Below, in pieces: positions 40,611 to 51,817 of a DNA stretch of 64,000 nucleotides. Origin of the DNA: Pyrenopolyporus hunteri (Eukaryota > Ascomycota > Sordariomycetes > Xylariales > Hypoxylaceae); assembly GCA_902806595.1 (NCBI GenBank), contig CADCXC010000037.1, positions 2,976,001 through 3,040,000 on the forward strand, given 5' to 3'. How positions within the stretch are numbered: the stretch's first letter is position 1; the number at the start of each line of letters is the position of its first letter. Both the position numbers and the translations under genes were made by a program. Under the pieces are notes generated by a model. That model made no database searches. It saw only the letters and a list, made by a program, of their open reading frames with translations, and had not been told where the DNA came from.

Positions 40611-41420
40611 ATATAATTATATAATTTTAATAATAATATATATATAATTAAAATTTTTTATTATAATAATAAATTATTATTATATATATAATATTATAAA
40701 TTTATAATTATATATATTATTTTAAATATAATATTTTTAATTATTATATTTTAATATTTTTTTAAAAAAATAATTACGTAAAAAAATAGTTATAAATTTA
40801 TTTATTATATTTTTTAAATATATTAATTAAATAATTATTTTATATATTATAATTAATAATATTAAATTTTAATATAATACGTAATATTAAAAATTAAAAT
40901 ATAATTTCGTTAATATATTCGAAATTTTTTCGAAATATTATTTCGATTTTTTTTTTAAAAAAAAAATTCGAAAAAAAAATAAAAATTAATTACGTAAAAA
41001 TTTATAAGTTATATTTTTTACGTTATATTAATTATATATTATATTATATTATATTATATTACGTTACGTTACGTTAATTAATTACGCGTATATTTTATAT
41101 AATAATTTATATTACGTTTTTATTTAATTAATTAAATCGTTTTATTAAATTATTATATATATCGTAATTATTATATTTAAAATTATTCGTATTTTAATAA
41201 ACGATTTTATTAATTAAATTAATTTAATTATATTAATTTAATTTTAATTTAACGTATAAATCGAATTAAATAAATCGAATTAAATAAATTAAATTATAAA
41301 TATAAATTTAATTATATAAATTTAATTATATAAATTTAATTTTAATTTAACGTATTTTTCGTAATATTTTTCGAAAAATTTTTCGAATTATATATTTAAA
41401 ATTAAATATAAAAAAATTAT

Positions 41421-41720
41421 ACGGGTAATTATTTACGACGATTTTTTCGAAAAATAATATAAAGTAATTATTTACGACGGTTTTTTTCGAAAAATTTTTA
41501 AAAAAATAATAAAGGTAATTTTTCGCGACGATTTTATCGAAAAATAATAGGGGTAATTTTTCGCGACGATTTTATCGAAAAATAATATAAGTGGTTTTTT
41601 ACGACGATTTTTTCGAAAAATAATATAAAATAATTTTTTACGACGATTTTATCGAAAAATAATAAAAGTAGTTTTTTACGACGATTTTATCGAAAAATAA
41701 TACGAGTAATTTTTCGTAAA
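41421..41720 (+). repeat. About 40-bp tandem array, seven copies, CpG-rich for the island
   Basis: Unit close to GTAATTTTTCGACGATTTTATCGAAAAATAATA (positions vary; most have TTACGACGATTTT and TCGAAAAATAAT). Each unit keeps four or more CpG and often a G-rich junction (GGGGTAA, AAGGTAA). Confidence 0.8.
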
Positions 41721-41734
41721 AATTAAAAAATATT

Positions 41735-41810
41735 ACGAAAATTATATTAAAAATTATATTAAAAATTATATTAAAAATTATATTAATAATTATATTAAAA
41801 AATATATAAT
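41735..41810 (+). repeat. 13-bp AT tandem repeat
   Basis: Five or so copies of AAAAATTATATTA, directly right of the 40-bp array. Confidence 0.75.
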
Positions 41811-41879
41811 TATAAAAATAGTTATAAAATTCGAAAAAAATCGAAAATTATTATATTATTTTACGAAAATAATTTTTAA

Positions 41880-42190
41880 TTATAAAAAAAAAATTAAAAC
41901 GTTGTTAAAAAATTTACGATTTTATATATATATTTTAACGATAAAATTAATAATTTAATAAAATTAAATTATTATATTAAATAATAATAAATTTATTTAT
42001 TATAATTTTTATTATAATAAATAATAATTATTATATATTATAAATTTATAATTATTATTATAATTTAATATAATAATTTAATTTTATTAAATAATTATAA
42101 TTTCGACGTTAATAAATTTATATAAAAATACGATTTAAAAAATTATATTTTAATTTTTTTTTTATTATTTATAATATTAATATAATTTAA
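41880..42190. repeat. Family A inverted pair at the right border of the island
   Basis: A right-type arm at about 41,880-41,985 and a left-type arm at about 42,065-42,190, both eroded, close to the point where normal sequence resumes (about 42,270). Confidence 0.45.
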
Positions 42191-42270
42191 TTTTAATTAA
42201 TAAAATTATTTCGTATCGATTATAAAAAAATAAATAATATTTTATAGTTTTTAAAATATTACGTAACTAT

Positions 42271-42866
42271 AATTAAAAAGTGGGTTTGACATTTAGAAAT
42301 TCTTTAAATTAACGGTTTAACGGAAAAATTACTTATGGTCCGGCGTGATCCGTTTTACGAATGGCTGGCACGTGATGCGGAGGTCTTCCTCTCTTTCTCT
42401 CTTGTTGGACGTTGGAAAGTCGCAGTTCTCAGCTTCTTCCAAATTAAGCCCCGGCCACGGCTAAGGTCCTGTTTGTTTGCTTACACGCACTTACTTTAGA
42501 AGCGACCGGTAACTCTAGACTTCTGATTCCATTGGCACAATTGAAGTCCTAATTTTGTAGGACTAACCCATATTTTTTTTTTCCTTTCCTTCGGTGTCAT
42601 GGCTTAATGTCGCCGCCGCTTTTGCGCCCAGGCCAGTTAAATCCGAAATCCGAGCTTCAACTCGGAAGTCCGAGCTGCTCAAGTCCCAAAATAGTGTTTG
42701 TAGTTCATTGCCCTCGATGTCAAGGTACGTGACAAGAAAGAGAAGAAAAAAAGATGGTTGTCTCGGTGTCTTCAGTCAGTCTTATCAGTCTAACAGATTC
42801 GATCTAACCGGAGGTTTGGCCAATTTTCGTACAATACCCTCTTTCCATCATATCAGCTCGGGTACG
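42271..42866 (+). promoter_or_regulatory. Right border of the AT island and 5' region of the next Zn2Cys6 gene
   Basis: Normal composition resumes within about 50 bases. The segment must contain the promoter and 5' leader of the gene starting at 42,867. The reading frame stays open upstream to an ATG at 42,594, but that extension has no recognisable domain. GTACGT at 42,725-42,730 could be a leader-intron donor. No defined promoter motif is claimed. Confidence 0.4.
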
Positions 42867-45425
42867 ATGGCCGAATCCCGATCTAACGGCGCACCTCCGC
42901 GGTCTGAAGATGATGAGCACGACAATGAGCATGAGCATGAGCATGACCATGACCATGAAGAGCATCAACAGGGCCCTGCCCGGAAGCGGCAAAGAGTCCG
43001 GCTTTCGTGCTTAGAGTGCCGCCGTAGAAAACTCTCCTGCTCTAGGGAGTTGCCTTGCGACCGCTGTGTCAAGTCCGGCACTCCCGAGAGGTGTACCTAT
43101 GAGTCCAGGCCTGGTGTCACAGCCGCCTCAATCGCAGAAAAGACCTCTTTTGCTGCTGCCGCCCCTCCTGTGACGTTTGGTTCTGACATTCGTCGCCATT
43201 CTGTAAATCCTCCGCCGACGCGCCGCGACGGCGAGCCCTCGGTTCTCAGAGATGCGTCCCGTGACCATGACAGGATTCGGCGGCTCGAGCTGGAGGTCGC
43301 TCAATTGAGGGGCGCTCTAGCAAAGCAGGCCTCGGTCGATGGCAGCACAATAGTAGCCTCACCGTCGACTCAAAAGGATTCGGTCAGAGACGGCCAATCC
43401 ATTCCCTCAAATCCCTCCTCATTCACCCCGCACACCACGGAGGAGATCGAATACCAGAACCTACGAGGGCATGATTTCAAGACCAAGTACGTTGGCCCGC
43501 ACAATGCCTGGTCATCGCTTCAGGAACTCACCGGCATATTCCACTTCATGAAAGAGACGGCCGAGGAGTGGCTAAGACCTCTCAACATCCAGAAGAAGGA
43601 TCGTAGGAAACGGAAGGAGGAGCGCGAGAAGAAGTTCACCGAGCCCGATGTCGCCCTAGAATCATTGCTCCCTCCCAAAGAGGAGACGGACTCCCTCGTC
43701 GCTGTTTATCTGGACCAATTTGAGCAGATTCATCGCATCCTTCACGTGCCCACCTTCAAGGCCGAGTACGGCGCATTCTGGGACCCTTCCAAGACGAAGA
43801 AAGCTGCGTTCACCGCTCTGTTGCTAGCCATGATTTCCGTGTCCTGTTGCTTGGACATGCAAGCGTCCAACAAATTCGTGGGTATCAAATCTAGTTCCAT
43901 TCAGATGGCCGAGAAATGGGTTAAAGCGTGTGACGAATGGTACGGGCAACAGAGCCAGAAGCATCGTAAACTCGTCCACTACCAGATTGCGTGCCTACTC
44001 TATCTTGCTAAGAGGGTCAACCTTATCAAGAAGAAGCGATTCTGGACCACATCCGGCACAATGGTTCAGGACGGCATCACCGTCGGGCTTCACCAGGACC
44101 CCGATCATGTGACGGCAAAAATGACCCCCTATATTGCGGAGATGCGCCGAAGATTGTGGGCCACCATAGTCGAGTTCGACGTCCAATCATCATTCGATCA
44201 GGGCCTCCCGACACTTCTGAGCGCCGTCCACAATGACGCCGACGCGCCTAGAAATATCGACGACGACAGCTTCAACGAACAGTCCCAAGATCTCCCGGTT
44301 TCGCGTCCGCCGAATGATTACACGTCATCGTCGTATTTACATCTTAGCCGCAGAAGTCTTGCGCTCCGTGTTGAGTTGAACAAACTACTGACTGGTCCGC
44401 CGGTGGGCCTCGAGTGGGAGCAGGTCCTTCAATATAGTGACTTGATTAATCACGAGATTGACCAGCTACCAGCGTGGGATCTAGAAAGCGAAAGGGATGC
44501 GAAGCGCTCCCGAAAACCGATTCTAGCGCATACATTACTACACCTCCAACTTAGGCAGTACCTCATCCCACTACACCAGCCGTTTCTGAAGCTTAGGAAG
44601 TTCAACTCGAAATACCAAGTTGCGGAACTCATCTATTACACTGCGGCGCGGGACATCGTTATGATGCATGACCGGCTCTACCAGCAGGGAATTCGAACCC
44701 TGTATTTCCTCCGCGAGGACACGATGAACTGCGTCATCAATTTATGTAACGTAGCGTTGCACCAGCCAAAAGGTACGAGTACGCTCACATTTCGCTGCGG
44801 CCCGGCGCTAACGAGACGCCGACAGATTCGTCGAGCTTAATTATGTATAACGCGCAGGAGACCCTCAGGCTTATCGAGAGGTGCATTACGATGAAAGAAG
44901 ATCGTGTATTAAGATGCGGCAATAATGATCCGTGGGGATACTCGTCCATGTGTGCCGCCTACGGCCTCTTGGAGACTCACATGGGCATCAAGACGTCGGA
45001 TGCCGCCAAGGCATCCGCTGCCGAGCGATTCATCAGCCTGCATTATAAGCTGCTCGCATTCCAGATACCGCCCTATTCTACTCAGCCGTCGCAGTCTCAT
45101 TCTACCTCGCCGCAGACGGCGCAAGACCCGGTTAACCGAGCTAAGGTACGTGGTAAACGGCTTCCAGCGCGCATAGAGGAACAGGAGATTCTAATTTGTG
45201 CTAAAGTCTATCACCCCGTTCGCCATGGACACATCACCTACGATTCAGATGGCGAGCACGCCCTATCAACAGCGGGATGGCCTGCCACTCTCGATGCCGT
45301 GGTTATTACCCTCAACCTCGGATTCTAACCCTATTCCGGTCCCGAACCCCGACTTTAATTTTGAGATGCTCGGTTCTGATCTTAACGATCTCTGGGGCGA
45401 CTGGGGAGGTGGCGACATTTCGTGA
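42867..45425 (+). CDS. Zn(II)2Cys6 transcription factor with His/Asp/Glu-rich N-terminus (814 aa, three exons)
   Basis: Nuclear DNA-binding regulator. Exons are 42867-44772, 44826-45145 and 45207-45425; introns are 53 and 61 bases, both with GTACG donors. The zinc cluster is at residues 48-76: C-LE-C-RRRKLS-C-SRELP-C-DR-C-VKSGTPER-C. A coiled coil follows (RIRRLELEVAQLRGALAKQ). The Fungal_trans region begins near YLDQFEQIHRILHVPTF and includes MRRRLWATIVEFDVQSSFDQ. The C-terminus is acidic (DLNDLWGDWGGGD). I chose the ATG giving MAESRSNG because it directly precedes the acidic/His stretch and zinc cluster; an in-frame ATG at 42,594 would add 91 residues without a motif. Residues 14-35 are a His/Glu/Asp-rich run encoded by GAGCAT-type repeats. 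It lies only about 600 bases from the AT island, so chromatin spreading could affect it. Targets are unknown. Confidence 0.88.
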
Positions 45426-46246
45426 GAAGTCTCCTTATTGGCTAGGCGCCGGAGGCTTGCAAAATGGGGATGGTTTATTGCTTTGCCTCTCTATAATTAT
45501 GATATAGGACGGGAAAATATAGCTTATGATACCCTTGTCGCCCGCATGAATCGAACCGAGGCGCCACGTTTGGACTTGTGTACGCGCAAGTTTCCGTCCA
45601 CTTCTCTGAATCTACAAAGGGCATTATTTCAATGTAACAAACGATGGGCTAATAAGAACCTACCTACCCAGCTAGAATATGTAGATCGGATGCGGCGTCT
45701 CCGAGGGGGGGCGATATTACGGATCTGGGGTTTAGTAGGGCAAGCCACCCCGTCCCACGCAACGGGACGCAACAGAGTTATGCGATACACGTGGCGCAGA
45801 ACTCGCCTCACTCTCGACGGTTTTCTAGAGCAGAAACGGACTAACCTATTTACTAGAAAGCCTAACCCCGTACGCAAGCTTGACGCGTGATGGCCCCAAC
45901 ACCAAACCTTGTCGAAATGGAACGCGAGCCTGATTGGCTGATATCGCGTTTCGCGATGGCTCTTTTGTGGACTAACTGAGGCTCAGGTTCCTTCTTTTCC
46001 TTCCTAGGTTAAGTAGAATATAGATTGTCGGTTATGCAAGCCAAGTAGCAACCCTAAAGGTAATATGTAGCAATCCATATGGAATTACGCAAACATTCGT
46101 CTCCCTAGTCGTCCTAGCTCCACGTCTCCCCAACGGCCCTCTCATACGATCGCGAACTGGGCGATTCCTGTGGGACCCCCGATTCACCCTGACTCAAGCA
46201 AGATCGAAACATCCTCCAGCTAAGAATATTCTTCCGACCAGCAACA
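45426..46246. other. Intergenic: no gene recognised
   Basis: Downstream of the Zn2Cys6 gene and upstream of the MAPEG gene. A 150-codon open frame on the + strand (45,438-45,890) has no domain or splice continuity and is treated as chance. Confidence 0.5.
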
Positions 46247-47009
46247 ATGGCTTCCTACCTAGGTCTTGATAGAAACATATCCTATTTCACCGTCAGTCAC
46301 AAGCCAGTCCTTAAATTCTAGGCAGAGGGAAGAATTCAGGCTAACGCGTTAGGATAGATCCCCGCAGCGTTCGTTTTGGTAGGCCTATCACTGGCTCTCG
46401 CGCATTTATTCTCATGGATTGCAGCAGGACGCCGTGCCTTGTGCTTCTAGAATCCTCGCTAACACTTCATGCATGATAGGCCATGCTGCCGAGAGTGTAC
46501 TCGGGCCTCTCCGGGCCGGGCAAGAAGTACTTCGATCCTAACAGCCCGCGCACCTTCTCGGCCCGGCTCGACGCCGCCGACATTGATAAGAAGGTAAAGC
46601 CCCTAGCAGTATTATAGACTACGCCACTATGGCCTACCCATATATTATGTCTACGCATATAATACTTAGCAACTACGTATTTTGTAGTGGCCGTGTGACT
46701 TGCAGAATCCGCTAACCTACACTCTAGCTAAGAGGTCGCTTACAGCGCGCCGAAGCAGCGGGAGCGAACGCATTCGAGACCCTCGGCGTGTTCGCGGCCG
46801 CGGTAACCGCTGGTAACGCCGCCGGCCTCCCGGCGGGGACCCTAAACAACCTCACACTAGGGTATCTAGCGAGTCGCGTGCTCTACAATTGGGTGTATAT
46901 CTGGGGACAGGAAAACCGGAAGTTCGTCCCCCTGCGTCCCGCCGTCTGGGGAGTGGGCGTGGGCTGCTGCCTGGCGTTGTTCTCCATGGCTGGAATCCGA
47001 GGACTATGA
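46247..47009 (+). CDS. MAPEG-family membrane protein (153 aa, four exons)
   Basis: Predicted integral membrane protein of the superfamily that includes microsomal glutathione S-transferases and related fungal proteins; the exact reaction cannot be told from sequence. Exons are 46247-46291, 46358-46378, 46480-46593 and 46728-47009; introns are 66, 101, 66-134-base class with ATAG/CTAG acceptors and CTAAC branch sites (third intron 134). The joined N-terminus reads MASYLGLDRNISYFT, then IPAAFVL, then AMLPRVYSG, a first membrane segment ending in the usual 'PxxY' turn. Exon 3 continues KKYFDPNSPRTF. Exon 4 has the MAPEG core: RAEAAGANAFETLGVFAAAV (the R-A-x-x-A-x-x-N-x-x-E pattern), then LGYLASRVLYNWVYIW and a last hydrophobic segment. 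The 7-codon exon 2 is inferred from family conservation and phase; its donor is GTAGGC. The length of 153 residues is typical. Confidence 0.85.
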
Positions 47010-49008
47010 CGGGACCATGACTAGGCGACAACCTACTTTCCCTTTCATGTAGGCTCGACGTAGTACCACGCCTATTATACACCTGTTTATATACCTCTAA
47101 AGAACCCCGTAGAAGCAGACATACAATGTCAAGTCTAGGTAAACGGTGACCGATCGACTAACAAGTACTCAGCAGCAGAAAGGGGGCCAGTATCTTAATT
47201 CAGGGAGTGGTGTCTCATTCAGTAAGTGTGGATAGTTAGATCGCCCTTTCGTCTCATGGGTATTCTTACCCAGAGACTTAGAGCTCTTCGAGCTACAAAC
47301 ATCAAAAAAGGGGTAATCTAGGCGCTTCATGAAGAGCGCTAAACTGAAACATTTTCCGGCTAGGTTACCTACCTGTATTTTACAGCAACTGCTGTGAGGT
47401 CTGGGCCCCTTATTCGTCGAACTGGCTAGCCCGTCGTCAATGCGGCCAATACTCGACTAAAACACTATCTCATCAACAACACCTCAGTCTGCGGCCGTAA
47501 CTTAACACAATCCTATTACCGGTAAACCCCAGCACACAAGACATTATCTTCGCCAAGTCCGACCTCATCGTCTAGATTTTCGCCAAAATATAGGGTAATA
47601 ATTGAGATGGATGTTTCGTCAACTAAGAAAGAGGCTAAGTGAAGGCCGAATCTTGCTTACGTGGATCAAGGGGCTCAGGTCCGAAACATCGTTAGGGGAC
47701 GGGCTGATTATCTAAGATGGTTATAAGGGCGACATATTCACGACGACGACATTTGGATGAGCTCTATAAGTATACCTGCATTCCACCAGACGCGGCATTC
47801 GTAGATCCAGTCGAGTGGCGACTCTGGCTGAGAGGAGTTGTCGCAGTTGTATGCAACCCCCCCGGTTCCGTATACGTCATATCAATACGACATTGGTGAT
47901 AAGATCTAGAGTATGGGTACCAAGTCAACCTTTACTTATATGTAATAAAGCCTCAAATTTACTCCCGCGGCTCATGTACTAATGGATGGTCCCGGTGCCC
48001 CGGGACTCCCTTGAGACCACCGGTCTATTCCGATCTCTTCCCGGCGTGGCGACTATGGGGTACCTCGGTAAGGGGGTGGAGTGAGGGTGACCCGTATTTG
48101 AAAGATCACCCCCGGTTCCGGATGGGGGGCGAAAAGGCATGCGGACCTTACGGCTCTGCCACTCCTAGGTACCCCTATGTTTACCCATTTTATCACTCAA
48201 ACTGGTATAGCATTGCAAGATCTACACGTGGGGCGGGGGGACGTAAGGACACCAAGACTACGGGCTCGACCTATCGGGGGGATGCCAACGGCACCAATAG
48301 GAATCAAAGCTGTACCCGATCGCTGATAAACTAGCAGACGCGATCTTCGATGGCATTCTTCCGTGAAGCAAGGGTGCTAGCACTAAAGGCTGGATCCAAA
48401 TATTCCACAGCTATGTTCCTTCAAGAGAACCCTAGCAAACTATTATCCAAGATTAAGGCCTATACGCCGACTTGATAATAATACCACTAACTCATATTCA
48501 AAATGCCTAGGTACGCAGTATATTCATTTTGGACGTTTCGCCTTTCGTATTCCGTACGCTGTCGTACGAAAAACCCACGTTACCGCCCTATTAAGCCTAT
48601 TCAACTAACATAAGAGTAATACCTCTCGCTCCGGAGACGTAAGGCATATAGAACCTGTGCTGTGAAGATACTGATCGCGTAAGAGTGGGAAGGAAAGCTT
48701 CTATGTATTGCGAGCAGGAGGTGCGGTCGATGGTAATAACGTAACGGAATACATTACCCCTATCTTACTTTAGAAGCCGGATGCTAAGGCTCACGTCGCC
48801 CATACGAATAAAAACATTATAGAATAAATTTAATCTATCTTCCAACATATGCCTCGCGATGATAGGTTTTAGCCTAGACTTTTAACTATGGCTTCCTAAC
48901 CATACATTTATAGTGCCATCCCCTTTATCGGCTCTTTCCAACATAGACCCGATACAGACTGGCAGGCGGCTTAGTCCGCTCTCTCCTCATCTAATGTGTC
49001 ATAACACA
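47010..49008. other. Intergenic: about 2 kb with no gene recognised
   Basis: Ordinary base composition. Several open frames of 60-107 codons lack motifs and show no plausible splicing. A CCTAGGTACGCAGTATA-type motif occurs near 48,507. Confidence 0.5.
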
Positions 49009-49953
49009 TCAGCCCCTTTTCTGGATCCAAGGCTCCAGGAATCCCAAGACGGCCCGTCGAACGCCCTTCTCGTCGTGGGCTACGCCGTCGACAATATCGA
49101 ACTGAGTTTTAATACCCACCTCTTCCCAAGATGCGCGAAGTTCCTCGATCGACTCTAGCCTCGTCTCGTTCATAGGGGGTAAGCCCCCGTCGCCCAGCAC
49201 CTCCCGCTTCCACTCCCAGAACTCCGGGGAGCCGTGGATCTCGGTGTCCTCGCTGCCGACGACGAGTTGGATCGGGAGGGCCCCGATAAGATCCGGCTGC
49301 ACCGTCCTATCGAAGACGGCCTTTACGTCCGCTATTCCCAAGGGCCAGTTCTGGGTCTCGTCTAGGAATGTGGGACGTCCCGGAGCCCCCACGCTAATGG
49401 CGGCTAGACGTTCGGGATGGAGGTACAGAAAGCGGTGGGCGAACTGGCCGCCACCCGAGAATCCCATCATGTACACCTTATCAGTCTCGATCCCGGGCCA
49501 GCGATAGGCGACTTCGTCCAGGATAGATAATAGGCTTAGGTCTGAACGGAGAGATTGCGATCGGATCTCTTTGAATGAGTCGATGTCGTTAGGCCCCTCT
49601 ATGCCAGCGGGGAACACGGGAGCGAGAACGGCACATGGGGTCGAGTCAGCGAATGGCTCGAGCTCGTTGAAGATGGCAACTGTGTTACGCAGGGTTCCAT
49701 GAATGTAAACGAGGAGGGGGAGTTTCTCTGGGGTTGAATTCCGACTGGGGTCGGGGTTGTAGTGTGACTTCGGAACGTATAGAGCGTACGAGATCCGCGT
49801 GTCGGCCTGTAGAGCCATCAGGGGCACATGGTTAACGAAGTAGACATCTTCGAGGAACTGCTCAGGGACATTGGCGGTTGTCAGGGCCTTCTCCATTCCA
49901 ATGGGAACCCCATTGACTCCTAGAAGCGAAGCGAGTAGTAATCCGGAGCGCAT
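49009..49953 (-). CDS. Secreted alpha/beta hydrolase (314 aa, single exon)
   Basis: Serine hydrolase predicted to be exported. An N-terminal hydrophobic stretch (MRSGLLLASLLGVNGVPIG) looks like a signal peptide. The nucleophile elbow is GFSGG at 164-168 (Ser166). The oxyanion-hole region is LLVYIHGT at about 80-87, a likely acid lies in VVGSEDTE at about 231-238, and the likely catalytic His293 is in DGVAHDE. Two N-glycosylation sequons (NST at 72, NET at 262) agree with secretion. The fold order (strand, HGT, elbow after DKVYMMGF, acid, His) is complete, so the enzyme is probably active. The substrate is unknown; similar fungal proteins are loosely annotated as poly(3-hydroxybutyrate) depolymerase- or CE1-like esterases. 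Long non-coding stretches flank it on both sides. Confidence 0.88.
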   Translation of the reverse strand: MRSGLLLASLLGVNGVPIGMEKALTTANVPEQFLEDVYFVNHVPLMALQADTRISYALYVPKSHYNPDPSRNSTPEKLPLLVYIHGTLRNTVAIFNELEPFADSTPCAVLAPVFPAGIEGPNDIDSFKEIRSQSLRSDLSLLSILDEVAYRWPGIETDKVYMMGFSGGGQFAHRFLYLHPERLAAISVGAPGRPTFLDETQNWPLGIADVKAVFDRTVQPDLIGALPIQLVVGSEDTEIHGSPEFWEWKREVLGDGGLPPMNETRLESIEELRASWEEVGIKTQFDIVDGVAHDEKGVRRAVLGFLEPWIQKRG

Positions 49954-51606
49954 ATTAGCGTTTAATTTCCCTTCCGTTTATTTAAAGAAGTCTATGAGTA
50001 AAGAAGTTTGAACGATTAACAGAAGAGGGCTCCTTATTATCTTCTGGGCTATGAAAAACGATAGAGCCACAATTTATATCTGCCGTCAACTACCCTTAAT
50101 ATACGAAGACGTCCCGTAAGAGACTACGTAACACCCCACCCACGAAGAGGAAGTCGGAGATTAACTTCATAACGACCCCCACTCCTCTCGTACGGTGAGC
50201 CATATGCTCAACCGAATATTCGCGGTCTGTTTACTGAGGTAAGCTTGGGTTTCCGTCGTTATTCCAGGACCATCACTGCCTCGTCCGGATGGTTCAGGCG
50301 GAACTCGGACCTACGGCCGCAAACCGCAGAGCAGCCGGGCTGAGAACCCCGTAATCATTCTATTCACACGGCAATATATAAGAAAGCCGAGGATATATTA
50401 ACATGTGATTCCTATCTTTTGTATACTTACCTACATTAGTTGTAGTCTTGGTAGGATAAGCGCCAGTGTGACTAAACGTTATGAAGTACGGGAGCACGTG
50501 ACAGCGATAAAGACCCATGGGTTACAATGATGTTTTTATACAGAGAGCTTAATATCGGAGTGCTATTATTCCTCATGTATCCATCCAGAAGTTTAAATGT
50601 GAATGATCAGTTAGTGATCTTCATCTAGGTATGTATTATTTCTTGATGTCTACCTAGGTAGGTATCTACCACATACAATACGCAGCTCTCAGTAGCTAAC
50701 CATATGTATACCTATCCATGGAAATAGGAGGTGCTCGTTTAAATCGCTTCTAATCATCGTAGCGCGTAAGTTACTTAGAGGGGTATAGGATTAAGTTAAC
50801 GGCAGTACCTCTATATCTTACCTCGGTACGATCAGGGCACTCGTGAATAAGGGGCAAACGTATTATATAACGAAACGTCGTTTTCTTAATCGTCGCTTTT
50901 TAGACAGTCAGAACGCGTCTTCACATTATATCCCGCCTATGGGCTCTTGTTTTACCTAGTAAGTATATCTACTTCGGTATTATGTGGCAGTGTCCGTCCT
51001 CGTGCCCGGGGAAGCTGCCCGTTATCCGAGCCTAGGTTACCAAATTCCAAACATCACCCAGACCTCCGTTCCTCGGCTCCGGCCTTACCTACGTTCAAGG
51101 TATCATCGGATGCAAGCCTATATAATGAACCATTAACTCCTCAGAGTCTCGCCTCTTATAGCCGGAACTGAAGAGGGGGGATGAAATCCGTCGAAACGAA
51201 ACATGCCGTAATTGGCTCTACAGCTAAATAACTGCAGATACTAACGACGAGTAACTGGTAAGTGCCATATTCCGGGCTTAGCTACGCTGTAATTAGTACT
51301 AATTTAACTAACGTAATTATGATACAGACCCCTCCTTTTTGCCCTTTGTTGCCTTTAAGACATAGGCCGCGCCGGCAACACCACCATAGGTTAGGGGTAT
51401 CGCCCCTATGCTTTACCTACTACTCTTGCGCCCACCGTAAATATCAGCAGGCATTGGGGCATCTCTAGGAATGATGTCGTTGTAAGACATCAAGATTGAG
51501 CGCACTCTCATAATGGTACCTAGAATGCTATCCCCTAGGCTGTATCCATGGCAACCTTATTCGATTTACAGATGAAACTTAACTTAAAGCCCCTCACGCA
51601 AATCAG
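49954..51606. other. Intergenic: no gene recognised
   Basis: Should contain the promoter of the minus-strand hydrolase. CTACCTAGGTAGGTA-type palindromic motif at about 50,649-50,668. No protein family recognised in any frame. Confidence 0.5.
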
Positions 51607-51804
51607 GTGTCCGAACACGCTATCTCCAGGGATGCTCTCCACATTCTAACCTGTATGTTAGAAGAGAATTTAGAACCCGAAACTATCCAGCAGCGAATTT
51701 GCGTCTGGCTCCTGGAAGACGCTAGGCGGCGGCTTCACACTATGGCCACCGGTCTTCATATCGCTTGGGGCGACAGGCGATACGGGTATATCTTGAACAA
51801 CTAG
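51607..51804 (+). CDS. Possible small ORF or exon, convergent with RAV1
   Basis: A 65-codon frame that ends 13 bases from the RAV1 stop on the opposite strand. Its composition looks protein-like (EENLEPETIQQRICVWLLED, then ARRRLHTM and GDRRYGYILNN) and a CAG acceptor precedes it (AATCAG, before GTGTCCG). I do not recognise the family and found no convincing upstream exon. Chance is a real possibility. Confidence 0.2.
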   Translation: MSEHAISRDALHILTCMLEENLEPETIQQRICVWLLEDARRRLHTMATGLHIAWGDRRYGYILNN

Positions 51805-51817
51805 CGAACTGCGACGT

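Noticed and set aside
42594..42866. N-terminal extension of the Zn2Cys6 factor from the upstream ATG
   Set aside because: The 91 added residues have no motif and contain a possible leader-intron donor; MAESRSNG gives the more typical start.
45438..45890. 150-codon plus-strand open frame after the Zn2Cys6 gene
   Set aside because: No domain, no conserved splice link, Arg-rich chance-like composition; overlapped by an equally open minus-strand frame.
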